A stretch of 64,000 nucleotides of DNA from Ophiostoma sp. CBS 140.51. Taxonomy: Eukaryota > Ascomycota > Sordariomycetes > Ophiostomatales > Ophiostomataceae. The notes beneath the pieces were generated by a model. The model was not told the origin of the DNA. It ran no database searches and saw only the letters and a program-made list of their open reading frames with translations. Made by a program: the position numbers and the translations under genes. Where the stretch lies: NCBI GenBank assembly GCA_029298735.1, contig JANSLP010000009.1:62001-126000 (forward strand), given 5' to 3'. Below, in pieces: positions 30,053 through 41,399 of the stretch. Within the stretch, counting starts at the first letter, position 1. The number at the start of each line of letters is the position of its first letter.

Positions 30053-31270
30053 GTTTTCAGCGAGAGGGCATCTGAGCCCAAGGTTTTGACCGTTGCCAAA
30101 TGTTCAAATAGTTTCTCCAAAATCACTCCAAATCACTCCAAAAGGCAGCACACTAAAACGGTGCCAAGACGCGCTTGCTAGAAAAGGCCCTGAACTGGCG
30201 TGAAATAGCAGCGTGGCAGCCTCGCCACGTCTCGGCGCTCTTTCCTTCCGTGCAGGTAAAATACATTCCTCAATATCCAACTTTGCTGTGGTGGAAGGAG
30301 CGATGCAGGAGCAAATGCACTCACCGTCAGGCGCCAGAGCGTCAGCCGCAGCGTTGCAGCCAAGGAACAGCTCCGTTTTTCTGTGATCTTGAGGCGTTAT
30401 TGTGCCTGGGCCAACCTGAGCAGGTACCTGAACCAGAGATTCGATAGTCACGTTTTTTGTAGTTTTTCTTTCTCCGCGAGGCAGTCTCGAGATCATTTGC
30501 TTGTCACTTCCTAGCAAGGGAGGTTGCCTCTTCGCGCCTTCCCTCTGTCGCTCTTGCACTTCGTAAGAGCTTCTTCTTCCCTCGCTCTTTCCTTCTGATT
30601 TACGTATTTCTCACCGTTGCCTTTCTTTCCTTTTTTTTTCTTTTTTGTGGCTGCTGGTTCGCTCCCATCCGTTGTCCGTCCAGTCCATCCACCAGTCCCA
30701 CTCGCTCACCTCAATTGTGCTTTTGCGAACAGGAAGCTACGCCCTAGTCCGTCTTGGGACGCTTTTTTCTCGTATTCATTCCTTGGGTGTGGCCTCGTCT
30801 CTCGCTCTCTTCCTCTCTCCTGTTCCCTTGTTTCTCCCGTTTCCTCGTTTCCACGCCTGACCGTGTCACTTCTTGGAACACAAGGAGCTGGGCTTTTTTA
30901 CTTTCTTTTTGGTGTTTCCTTTTGGTCATCTTTTGGCTTCTTCTTTTCTTCTCTTCTCTTTTTTTTTTCTTTTCTCTCCCTGGCGGCCCTTCTTTATTTT
31001 GTTTTCTCTTCCTTCTTTATCTTGGACAGCGACCCCCGTTGCTTACAGCAAAGTTGTTTTTGTTAACTCTCGACCATTGTCATTTTGTCTCTCCTTGACG
31101 TCAACGACAAAAGAAACCCCAATTGATCGCTGTGCAGCAGACGAGTGCCCAGCTACAGCTCAGCTTTCGACATTCCTCTCGTTCTCTCCCACTTCTGACT
31201 GACCTCTCGTCTTCCCCACCGTCGTTATCGTCGATTGTCTTTCCTGAGCAAACCACAACCCTCATCAACC
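30053..31270. other. Upstream region of the GH76 gene
   Basis: About 1.2 kb. From about 30550 to 31200 the plus strand is markedly C/T-rich with long T runs, as in a strong fungal promoter/leader. No gene is supported before the ATG at 31271. Confidence 0.4.
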
Positions 31271-32785
31271 ATGTTGTTTCTCAAGGCGGCCTTTTTGGCT
31301 GCCGTCGTGGCAGCTGCCAATGCCGTGAAGCCGGCGGATCTCTCAGTTAATAACACCGGTACGTCTTTCGCCCAAAGTGGCCCTGTGCTGCGTCGTACAT
31401 TCTGCATGTCACTAATAACAGCTTCCAGACTCCATTGTCGGCGTTGCAAAGACCCTGGCCAGCGGCGCTATGTCGTACTACTCTGGTAATGCATCGGTAC
31501 GTGAACCCTCAAACTCTCAAACTGAGTAGCAGATAAACATGATGTTTATGAAGTACTAACTTCACCCCAGAGTTTTGCCGACTTGCCAGAACCATACTAC
31601 TGGTGGGAAGCCGGTGCATTGATGGGCGCAATGCTCGACTACTCGTACTACACAAACGACACCTCCTACGACGACATCATTGCAACCGCCATCATGGCCA
31701 ACACGGGCCCCGCCAACAACTTCATCGTGCCCGCCCACGAGCTCGACGAGGGCAACGACGACCAGGCTTTTTGGGCCTTCACGGCGCTCACTGCTGCTGA
31801 GCGCAACTTTACGCAGCCCGCGGAACTGACGCCCAAGGGCGTGCCCAGCTGGCTGGACATTAGCATCAACGTGTGGAACGACATGGTGGTGCGCTGGAAC
31901 ACGACCATGTGCGCGGGCGGCTTCACCTGGCAGATCTATGCCAACAACTTCAACGGCCTCGACTACAAAAACTCGGCCAGCAACGGCGGCTTCTTCCTTA
32001 TCTCGGCACGTCTCGCCCTGCTGACGGGCAACCAAACCTACGTCGACTGGGCACACAAGGTCTGGGACTGGACGTACGGTGTCGGCATTATTAACAAGAA
32101 CTACGACGTGTTTGACGGCACCGACTCGGCCACTAACTGCACGGAGATCAACCCGCTCAGCTTCTCGTACCAGAACGGCATCTTTTTGTACGGTACGGCA
32201 GCACTGGCTAACCAGACAGGCGACGATGTGTGGGCGACGCGCGCCCAGGGCCTGCTATACGCCTCACGCCGCTTCTTCTCACCCTACAACAATGCGACAG
32301 ACGTCATGTGGGAGCACGCGTGTGAGGGCGTCGGCACTTGTACTAAGGATATGAAGGCCTTCAAGGGCTTTTTGTCGCGCTTTATGTACTCCGCTGTCCA
32401 GATACTGCCATCCCTCGCACCCAACGTCACCGACTATATGCGCACCTCGGCCACGGCTGCCGGAAAAGCCTGTACGGGCGCCAACATCGGCAATGCCACG
32501 AGTGGTGACGGAACTACCTGTGGCCAGAAGTGGTATGTGGGCGGCTTTGACGGCAGTGTTGGTCTCGGCCAGGAGATGTGTGCTCTCGAGACGGTGCAGG
32601 GCCTCATCGGGCTCAATAATGTGATTGCCGCGGCCAACGCGCCCGAGCCGTCGCCCTCTCCGACCGCGCCGGCTCCTTCGCCTAGCTCGTCCAAGAAGTC
32701 GAGTGCGCCGGGGACGCCTCAAGTCGATCTACGGTGGACAGTTGCTAGCACGCTGTGCGCTCTGTTCCTTTTTACCATGGCATAA
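31271..32785 (+). CDS. GH76 GPI-anchored cell-wall enzyme (Dcw1/Dfg5 family), three exons
   Basis: Exons 31271-31358, 31429-31496 and 31571-32785 give 456 residues; introns are GTACGT...CCAG and GTACGT...CCCCAG. Signal peptide MLFLKAAFLAAVVAAANA is followed by DSIVGVAKTLASGAMSYYSG, then PEPYYWWEAGALMGAMLDYS, and NDDQAFWAFTALTAAERNF, where Asp115-Asp116 are the expected catalytic pair of GH76. NGIFLYGTAALANQTGD and GLGQEMCALETVQGLI are also family-like. The C-terminus has a Pro/Ser-rich spacer and a hydrophobic tail VASTLCALFLFTMA, the signal for a GPI anchor. Family members (alpha-1,6-mannan-active) transfer GPI-proteins into the cell wall and are needed for wall growth. Confidence 0.92.
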
Positions 32786-33503
32786 GAACGGCCGTGTTTT
32801 CGTTTCTCTTCTTTTCTTGTCTCTTCTCTTCTATCATTCTCCCCATTTTATGCGTACTGAATTCACCAGCAAGGAGTTGGGAACATTGGGATGCACCCGG
32901 CAGATGTCTTGTCTCGAGAAAGGAAATGGAGCAGACTCGCCGCGTGCAATTATTTTTCTCGTTCTGTAATTTTTAGGCACAAAATGGACTGTGCAACAAG
33001 AAGCAAAAGCTAAATCAACAAAACATCATCCCTAGACAATAGACAGTCACTTTTGAACTGCTTCCATAAAGGACCTCGTACGTCACATCCGATATTTGTG
33101 GGGAGGGAAAGTAGGTCGGCTATATCAAAATGTGTGACACCTGTGAACTGCGTGTAATGTGCGGAGAAGAGCTCCCATGGGAATAAATGGCTTCGGCACT
33201 TTCCCCGCAAAGACTGGGACCAGTGTCAAACTAGGGGGCCCGTCCAGGGATTTTAGCGATAGGCAACGCTGTGCCAGCGGCGTCGCCCGCCTGGGGACTA
33301 ATACAACTTCGGGTGTCTTTAAGTGTTTCTCGTTTTAGTCGCCGAAGTCGTGAAGCTTGCGCTTTGTGTGTTTAAATAGCCCCTCAAAACACAACATCGG
33401 AGCAAAACGCCGACTGCCATCCAGAGGTCTTCTTTTCTTCTCACTTCACGAGAACCATTCTCTACTTCTTGGTTTGACGAGTACAGTCCCTCACCTCCTC
33501 ATT
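32786..33503. other. Intergenic between GH76 and acyl-CoA dehydrogenase genes
   Basis: About 720 bp. A T-rich 3' region near 32800-32850 is followed by ordinary sequence; a TTTAAATAG string at about 33371 could be a TATA-like element of the next gene. Confidence 0.35.
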
Positions 33504-34974
33504 ATGTCCTTCCTCAAGCAATTTCCAGTTTCTGCCGTCGGCCGGAATGCTGTCTTCCGGCCGGCGAACATCAACAACGTCCGGCTTGCCCGGCCACTAC
33601 GGGAGGCTACTTCGCCAGTACCATTATGGTCTACTGTGTCCGGACGCCGGCATATGGCCTCCGCAGGTGGCGGTGCCGCATCCGACCCACGGCTGAGTCT
33701 CATGGACGCCAGCTGCCTCTCCGACACACAGCGTCAAGTGCGCGAGGCCGTCTTCCGCGTCTGCTCCGATTTTCCAGATGTATGCCTTCTCCGCGCTCTT
33801 TAAAAAAGTGTGCACCCCACTAACCGTGTAGGAATACTGGGCCGAGAGAGACGACACTGGCACGTACCCGCGCGACTTCCACAAAGCTATTGCCGACGCC
33901 GGATACATTGGCATCGCCCTGCCCGAAGAGCTCGGCGGTGTCGGCCTCGGCCTGTCGGAAGCCGTGACGATGCTGCAGACGATTGCCGAGTCGGGTGCTG
34001 GGTTTGCAGGTGCCCAATCCATCCATGCCAACGTCTATGCTACACAACCACTGTCCCGCTTCGGCACACCCGAGCAGCGCGCCGCCTGGCTGCCCAAGAT
34101 TATTTCCGGCGAGTGGCGCACATGTTTCGGCGTGACGGAACCCGACGCCGGTCTTGATACACGCAAGCTGCGCACACGTGCTGAGCGTATCGAGAAACCT
34201 GACGGCAGCTATTCGTACCGCATCACGGGCCAAAAGATTTGGATTTCCTCCGCCCAAGTGGCCGATCGCATGGTGCTGCTGTGCCGCACGGGCAAGGGCG
34301 ACACGGACAAGATTGACGGCGAGCTGACGTTGCTGTGCATTTCTCTTGACAAGTCCAAGCCGGGCTTGTCCCTAAACCCAATCCCCAAGATGGGTGGCCG
34401 TGCTGTCGATGCCAATGAAGTATTCTTTGATGGGTATGAGGTCGAGGATGGTGCCGGTGCGCTTGTCGGCAACGAGGGCCAGGGCTTCCGCATCGTGCTG
34501 CACGGCCTCAATGCCGAGCGCTGCCTGATTGGTGGTGAGGCACTCGGTCTGGGCTATGCGGCGCTGCGCCGGGCCGTGGCCTATGTCGGCGAGCGTGTGG
34601 TGTTTGGCAAGCCCGTGGGCGCCTACCAGGGCGTGGCGCACCCGCTGGCCGAGGCATGGATGTCGCTGGAGGCGGCCAAGCTGGTGGTGTACAATGCAGC
34701 GTCCCAGTATGATGTGTACAAGTCGCAGGGCGAAGGCAAACTGCCCGCGAACCTAGGCGTGGCTTGCAACATGGCCAAGTACATGGCGGCTGAGGCGGCC
34801 TTCCAGGCGTGCGAGCGGTCGGTGCTGGCCATGGGCGGCATGGGCTATGCGCGACAGTTCCATGTCGAGCGGTACCTGCGGGAGAGTCTGGTGCCGCGAC
34901 TAGCACCCGTGTCTCGTGAGATGATCCGCAACTTTGTTGCCGAGAAGGCTCTTGGTCTGCCGAAGAGCTATTAA
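33504..34974 (+). CDS. Mitochondrial acyl-CoA dehydrogenase (two exons)
   Basis: Exons 33504-33779 and 33832-34974 give 472 residues; the 52-bp intron begins GTATGC, has CTAAC and ends GTGTAG, joining CSDFPD to EYWAERD. The N-terminal 50 residues are Arg/Ser/Ala-rich without acidic residues, a mitochondrial presequence. FAD-enzyme text: ALPEELGGVGLGLSEAV, CFGVTEPDAGLDT, ITGQKIWISSAQVADRM, FGKPVGAYQGVAHPLAE and MGGMGYARQFHVERYLRES. The enzyme oxidises an acyl-CoA to the 2-enoyl-CoA, passing electrons to ETF. At the C-terminal site where medium-chain enzymes carry the catalytic Glu (YEGT), this protein has APVS; Glu321 in NAERCLIGG aligns with the base of isovaleryl/long-chain types. The substrate chain is unknown. 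Confidence 0.9.
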
Positions 34975-35222
34975 GAAATGGCGGCAGCAGATAATCAGCA
35001 TACATGTACATAAATCGAAAATAAAGATACATAGAGGCAAATATTAAAATAAAATATTCAAAATAGAATAAAACAGTGAATATTCTATTGGAAATAGTTT
35101 TTTTGAAAAAAAGAAAAAAAAGAGAAAGTAGATATGAAGATGATGATAAACACGACTTAGTAAATTAATGAAAAAATTCTCTTGCATTTTATTTTTGGAT
35201 TCGCTTGCAGTAAAACAAAAAT

Positions 35223-36550
35223 CTATCTTGATCTTTCTCTATCCTCTATCCTTTCTTTCACTCTCACCTCGGCCAGCGTTGTCTTGAGCGCCTCGAGGAA
35301 CCGCGTCACCTCATCTTCCGTGCCGACCGTAATCCGCAGGCAGCCAAGACAGCCGTGCTCCTTGCCGCGGAACCGCACAACGACACCGCGCTGCTCGGCC
35401 AGCTTCGTATACACAGCGAGCGCCGTCGCATTGTCCGGCTCGCCCGCCTTGTTGAGCATCTCGTACAGCAAGAAGTTGCTGTCAGTGCCGCCGCGGAGGC
35501 GTCCCACACCGGGGATCTGTGGGAGTGCAGCCACGAGACGCTCACGCTGAGCCACCAGCTTGGCGCGGTTGGCCTCCATCGCCGCGAGACCCTCGGCGCC
35601 CAGAACGTTGCGTGCGAGTGCGCTCGTGGGGCTAGCAATATTGTACGGCGCCTTCAGGGCGTTGAGCAGAGCAGCAACGGGCGGTGCACAGAATGCAGCG
35701 CCGAGCCGAATACCGGCCATGCCAAACGCCTTGGAAAGCGTCTGCATGACGACCAGGTTGGGCCACTCGAGCACCCACTCAGCGAGTGAGGCGGTGCGCT
35801 GGTCAGCCACAAAATCAACGTACGCCTCGTCGACGACGACAATGCCGTTCCACTTCGGGTGGCCCAGCACGGCGGCAATGTCCTCCTTTTTCAGGGCGCT
35901 ACCCGTCGGGTTGCCGGGCGAGCACAGGTAAACCACTTTGATATCGTAGTCGCTGGCCTCGACCGACGCAGAAAGTGCCTCCAGGACAGCTGGAACGTCG
36001 ACACCAAACTCGGGAGCGGGCGTCAGCGGCACCTTGACAAGGCCCAGATCGTTGACCTGTGCCGAGACGCTGTACATGCCATATGTCGGGGGGCACACTA
36101 GAATACGGTCGCGGCCGGGCACACAGAAGCACCGCAGCAGCGCGTCAATGGCCTCGTCGCTGCCGACACCGACAAACAGGTTCTCGGGTGTCAGCGTCTT
36201 GTCTGTGTGGGCGTGGGTGTTGCGCAGCGTGCAGAGTTGCTGCTTGAGGTCGACCTGGTGGGGGTCGGGGTAGCGGTGGAGGCCGAGCAAGTCCAGGCCC
36301 GTCTCCTTAGCTTCGGCGGCGATGGTGTCCGAGGAAGATCCGGAGCCGATCGGGGGTCCGTAGGCGTTCTCGTTGGCGTCGAGCAGGACATTCGTGCCGT
36401 CGTCCTTGTAGTCACTAGAGTTATTAGATCAGATGTCGGGTAAATGGTATCCGGGGTACGCCCTGAGACTCACTCTCTTGCGCAGCGGTACGGCTCGAGG
36501 GCCAGAATGTTTGGCCTTGCGCACGTCTGGAGGTTGAATGCCGGCGACAT
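35223..36550 (-). CDS. HIS5: Histidinol-phosphate aminotransferase (two exons)
   Basis: Exons 36474-36550 and 35223-36414 give 422 residues. The 59-bp intron (GTGAGT...CTCTAG) joins EPYRCAR to DDYKDDGTNVLLDANENAYG, the N-terminal signature of this class II-like aminotransferase. Seen: RYPDP, FVGVGSDEAIDALLRCF, CPPTYGMYSV, SPGNPTG, VVDEAYVDF, TLSKAFGMAGIRLG with Lys254 as the PLP Schiff-base lysine, and FLEALK near the end. The enzyme converts imidazole-acetol phosphate and glutamate to histidinol phosphate (EC 2.6.1.9) in the cytosol, a step of histidine synthesis. It is convergent with the dehydrogenase gene (249 bp apart) and divergent from the GDSL esterase. A Cpc1/Gcn4-type site lies upstream. 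Confidence 0.95.
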
Positions 36551-36762
36551 GGTGAAATGTGTGAAGATGGTATCAAGGAGTGAGATATGGAAAGATGAGT
36601 CTTGAGGGTGGCTGTGTTGGTTGTCCTCTCTCAGCCTTGACTCTTCGAAATGGTCGTCGAGTTATATAGATGTGTTCACCAAGTTGCGGTGTGTTCGTTC
36701 GTGACTGCTGTGAGTCTTTCGTCGTCGTTCGTCGTTCTGGTGAGTCGTCTGTCGTGGTAGAT

Positions 36763-36769
36763 TGAGTCA
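36763..36769. promoter_or_regulatory. Cpc1/Gcn4-type site upstream of HIS5
   Basis: TGAGTCA, the general amino-acid control element, lies 213 bp before the HIS5 start codon. Near matches (TGAGTCG at 36741, TGACTCT at about 36639 and 36901) flank it. Histidine genes are classic targets of this control in fungi. Confidence 0.6.
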
Positions 36770-38344
36770 CTCTAACAAAAGTCTGTAAAAAAACGAAGCC
36801 ATCGCTGGACGTTTGGACTAGCACAACCGCCGATAGCGGGGTGCTCTTTCCTGGTGTAGCTGCAGGGCACTTGCCGCCAAAAACGGGCCAAAGTGACCTG
36901 TGACTCTGCCTCTTGCCGTCATATCTTATCGCACCGATCGCACTTGCCTTTTTCCGCAGCCATCTTATTCGCCAATTCCCCAGGGGCCGCCAGGGGCAGG
37001 CACTGGAATCTTTTGGTCTGGTAGGCACAATTGGTCTGAGGTCAGTCTAGTCATACTAATGTCCAAGGCCAAGCGCTTTTTTGGACAGGCCAAACAAATC
37101 AACCAACACCAGCAGTTTTCAACAAGCACTTTTGGATGTCAAACCTAGAACTGTCCATCACTGGCAAAGCTCATGGAAGGTTCCGAAAGTCAATCTTGAA
37201 AGGGTACGGAGTACTAGCGCAACCATCCTACATGTTCCGTCAGATTTGACACTTCGCAAACTCGACCTTTCGCATGCCAAAACTTCATTGCCTTTGTCAT
37301 CAACAGTTTTGACTTACTCGATCGATATCGAAATATCTGTCACGGGCTTCCGGAATTCGTGATCTGAGTTCTGACGGAAGGGTTGGTGGACAGGCCCGCT
37401 GCAGTGGAACTGTAGCCATCGGACAGGCGGCCACCTATTCAGCCTGATTTATCGATAGGGGATTGTACTGATCGCGACGATGAGTACAACACTGGATGAA
37501 GAGAAGAGATGGAAGGGAAGCAACAAAAGACAAATGAGAGAAAGACAGAGATAATCGGAAAGAAAGCGAGAAACGGCAACCTCATAGCTCAGCTGGCTTG
37601 CTGTGCCGTCTGCAGAGCCATTGGTTGATGTTACGCGAAAACCTCCCAAACTTTGGTTCCGACTTGTTGACATCGTATCGCTTCCGTGTATCGTCGCAAC
37701 AAAAAGTCCACAGCTCGTCACATGGCCATCGTGCCTTGCAAACAAGCTGCCTCGGGAGTCCCATCAAACTTGCAACTACGAGTACGTCGACACACAATTT
37801 TTGGCAATTTTCTGGAGACAATTTCTAAGAGGGAGGTTGGATATCTGCATGTCCCCGGACCTGACCCCGCGCCAGAATCAGTCGAGTTTTAGTCGAAGTC
37901 TGCTTGCCTTTGTGTACCTTTGTCCACTCATGTTGTCTTTTCCCTACTTGTCACTCGGGTGCGAGCCGTCGCTTGTCGATCTCGGCCGCTGCTTGTCTGA
38001 CCACGGCTTGCGAGCGTGGTCCAGTGCTACTAAGCTTGTAGCTTCGCTTCCTCCTTCTTTCTTCTCCTCTTGCTCCCATTTACTATTCCCTTTCGGCCAT
38101 CTCTGTAAATGTCTCCAACTAGTCCGGTTGAATGCGCCGGGTTCTGGGAAACATTCTGGCCAAGAGCTGCCTTCCATAAACAGCTAATATAATACGATCT
38201 GTTTTCCGCCTTCCTGGTTATAAATATCGTCAATCGTCCCGTGTTTACACTCTTGGCATCATTCGCGACGGGACCCTGGCTGTTTACCTTCTTTCGCATG
38301 CCTTTCCTCTTATCCTTCACGCGTCTCTCCCAGTTCCTCCCTCA
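36770..38344. other. Divergent intergenic region between HIS5 and GDSL esterase
   Basis: Nearly 1.6 kb with no supported gene. A palindromic GTACGGAGTAC lies at 37204-37214. The last 300 bp before the esterase is C/T-rich. Confidence 0.35.
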
Positions 38345-38350
38345 TATATA
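38345..38350 (+). promoter_or_regulatory. TATA-like element of the GDSL esterase gene
   Basis: TATATA lies 87 bp before the ATG at 38432 and precedes a C/T-rich leader. Confidence 0.35.
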
Positions 38351-38431
38351 CCCTTATAACTAGTCTATCCCCTCCAGTTCCTCTCTCCTCCCTTCTCCTC
38401 CCAAGCCCCATAATCCTCACAATCCCCCAAC

Positions 38432-39478
38432 ATGCGTATTCGTCAGAGCCTCATCGTGGCGGCCGCCAGTAGCGGCATCGTTTTTGCAGCTTGCAACTCG
38501 TTCAACAACCTCGTCACGTTCGGCGACAGCTACTCGGACGATGGCCGCCTTAATTACTACGGCGCACATCAGGGCAACCCACCACCTGCTGGCACTCTGC
38601 AAACTCAGACCACGGTCACGGCCAGTGGCGGTCTGACATGGGGCCAGTATGTTCAGGAGAGTGTGCCCGGCCTCGCATTCTTTGACTATGCCGTCAGCGG
38701 CGCCGTCTGCTCCAACGAGATCACCCCCCGCTTCTTCTCACTCATCAATCGCCCTTTCCCGTCCGTGATCGACGACGAGATCCCCTCGTTCCAGGCTGAT
38801 ACCGCCGGCAACCACTCGCTGTACCAGAACCGCACGGCCGACAATACCGTCTACGCCCTGTGGATCGGTACCAACGACATTGGCTTCGGTGGCTTTTTGA
38901 ACGATGCTCAGACCGCCGGCACCAACCTCACCACGTACGTGGACTGTGTCTTTTCCGTGCTGGATGCCATCTATGCCTCTGGTGGCCGTCGCATCGTACT
39001 CTTCAACCTCGCACCACTGCACCTGACGCCCATGTACCGTCCCCAGAGCCTGGGTGGTGCCGGCGACAACCAGTACTGGGGTAACAAGACGCTGTACAAC
39101 CAGACTGAGTATGCCAACAAGATTATGGAGTACACCACTAATGTCAACACCATATTTGACTACGGCGTGCCCTTCCATGCGCTCGTGCGCCGCCGCTGGC
39201 TCGGCGCCTCCGTGTCCATTTACAACACGCACCAGCTGTTGACGGACATCTACAACGACCCGTCGGCCTACCTGACCGCGCCCGCCAACGGCACCGATTA
39301 CTACCACCATTGCCAGCCGACGAACTCGCTCAAATGTACCAACGCCGTAGGTAGTAACGACAACTACATCTTCTACGACGAGCTGCACCCGTCGAACAAG
39401 ACCGACTCGATTATTGCGCAGAACTTTTTGGATGTCGTGGCTGGCGTGTCCAAGTACGGCACGACCTACAATTCGTGA
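38432..39478 (+). CDS. Secreted GDSL/SGNH esterase (CE16-like)
   Basis: Single exon, 348 residues. Signal peptide MRIRQSLIVAAASSGIVFAA leads directly to FNNLVTFGDSYSDDGRLNYY, block I of the GDSL family with the nucleophile Ser in GDSYSD. Block III is present as WIGTNDIGFGG (Asn of the oxyanion hole), and block V as FYDELHPSNKTDSII with the catalytic Asp-x-x-His. Many N-glycosylation sequons agree with secretion. The overall pattern resembles fungal CE16 acetylesterases acting on xylo- or other acetylated oligosaccharides; a lipase/thioesterase role is less likely. No GPI signal or carbohydrate-binding module is seen. It sits alone with a large promoter. Confidence 0.9.
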   Translation: MRIRQSLIVAAASSGIVFAACNSFNNLVTFGDSYSDDGRLNYYGAHQGNPPPAGTLQTQTTVTASGGLTWGQYVQESVPGLAFFDYAVSGAVCSNEITPRFFSLINRPFPSVIDDEIPSFQADTAGNHSLYQNRTADNTVYALWIGTNDIGFGGFLNDAQTAGTNLTTYVDCVFSVLDAIYASGGRRIVLFNLAPLHLTPMYRPQSLGGAGDNQYWGNKTLYNQTEYANKIMEYTTNVNTIFDYGVPFHALVRRRWLGASVSIYNTHQLLTDIYNDPSAYLTAPANGTDYYHHCQPTNSLKCTNAVGSNDNYIFYDELHPSNKTDSIIAQNFLDVVAGVSKYGTTYNS

Positions 39479-40829
39479 GGGGTGGACGGGAAATAAAAAA
39501 AAAGAATTATGTGCGGAGGATGTTATGGATAGGCAGAAGTTGAAAACAACAATTAAAGTAATTTTTTGAATTATCTTGGTTAGAAAAGATGTGTAATGCT
39601 CGTGATGATCATTCAGGTTCTGTCTTGGTGTTCGAGGGCCCACTTATGGATGAGTTGCGATTGGTTGTTCATCCAGCGCGGTGCTGCTACTTGCGCCTGC
39701 CTTCTGATTCGCTGGTGCACTGGTTACTGCCACTCCATAATTGTCAAAACTGCCCCCAATTGAGCCAACTTCGCAAGGCAGGAGCGAATGAGAGCCCGAA
39801 CAGCCTACGCGGAGGCGAAAAAACGGGCTGCCTACAAAACGATTGAACACGCGAAAATTCAGCCAAGTTCAATCCAGCCGCCAGAAACCAACCGTAACGT
39901 GACGCATTTCTTTCGCTGCCTCTGTCTCTCTGACTCTCGCCAATTCCTTTCTCCTGCCACCTCCACAGAGAGCCTCCTTCCCCCATCCCCCGCCGCGCTG
40001 CACCGGCATTAAGCCCTGTCCTGTCTCCTTCCCATTTTTTTGTTTCTTTTTTTCTCGACTTTTGACTCGCTCCTTTCCCGAGTCTCTCGCATTGTGCTCC
40101 GTACCTGCCTGTGCCTATTGTGGGACGCGTTCGTGCTTGCCCTTTTTCGCATTCAACGTCCACTCTCGCTCTTGCCTTGTATCTCTCGTTCCCGCGCACG
40201 TTAACGTTCACGTTGACGTCCATCCCTCCTTCCACGCCCCCGTTTTGCGCCGGCCCCTTCCTTCCATTCGTCTCGGGATCGCACACGCGCTCATCCGCCT
40301 GGATCTAGGACACACCTCTACTCACCTGCTCATATTGCATTCTCGTGTCCATCCATCCACCCCCATCATCAATCATCCACACACCCCATCCATTGGCCCT
40401 TTCAACCGCCTGCCTATCATCGTCACCTGACACACCTTGCGGTGCTCGTCTTCATTCTCAATTGCATCGACCGCATTGCCGCCGACGTCGCCCACAGCAC
40501 CTCGCTTCTTTTGGCACGGACGCTCGTCTTTTTTCTCGAACTCATGCCATACGATAGACTCCACGCCGCGCTCTCCGAGATCGTCTACCTGCATCTGCGC
40601 ATCTCGCATTAGCACCTTTTGACGACACCCTCTCCGACCTTTGCATACCTACTACCGACGAACCCACCCACACGGTGCAGCGTCACGCGTTTCGTCACGA
40701 CACCGCCACACCTACGTCGTCCTTCTACATATCTCTTCTTGACGCGATCGATACACTCTTGACCAGCCCCGACGTGCAACTCTCCCCTCTCGCCATCTAC
40801 CTCATTCCCTCCTAAGATAAGCGGTCACG
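39479..40829. other. Upstream region of the SSXT gene
   Basis: About 1.35 kb. From about 40020 to 40829 the plus strand is rich in C and T (CTCTCGC, CCATCC runs), probably promoter and long leader. No RNA gene or repeat is recognised. Confidence 0.4.
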
Positions 40830-41355
40830 ATGTATCAACAACCCTACGGTTTTCCCAACCCGGGCGGGCCTGCCGCCTTCACACCTCCGCCACAACAGAT
40901 GCAGCAGCCTGGACAGCAGCCGCCACCACAGCAGCAGATGCCGCCGGGATCCATGCCGGGCCAGCAGCAGCAGATGATGTACGCCCAGCAGTTTGGCATG
41001 CCGGGCGGCCAGTCGCCGTTTATGCAAGGCGGCGGCAATCCTAATATGATGGGCACGCCCGGGCCTGGTGGTATGATGCCAAGCCCCGGTATGCCTCACA
41101 TGGCAGCCAATGGCCAGAGTAAGTGGTGCCATGTCTTTGTGGCTGTTGCTTCGCCTTTTATATTCGTCCAAGCCTGCTAACCTCATCTCCAGTGGGATAT
41201 CAAGCGCCGTTCACAGGCTCGCCGTACGGCGTTGGAATGCCCGCGAGCGCCGGCCAGCCACAGATGTCGCCCAACTTCAACATGATGGCAGTCGCGGGTC
41301 AGATGCCCGGCTTCCCAATGACACCGCAGCAGCAGCAGGCGTTTATGCAGCAACA

Positions 41356-41399
<44 letters not shown>

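Noticed and set aside
38738..39643. 301-codon frame antisense to the GDSL esterase
   Set aside because: Valine/Gly-rich translation typical of antisense shadow; the sense strand carries all GDSL blocks.
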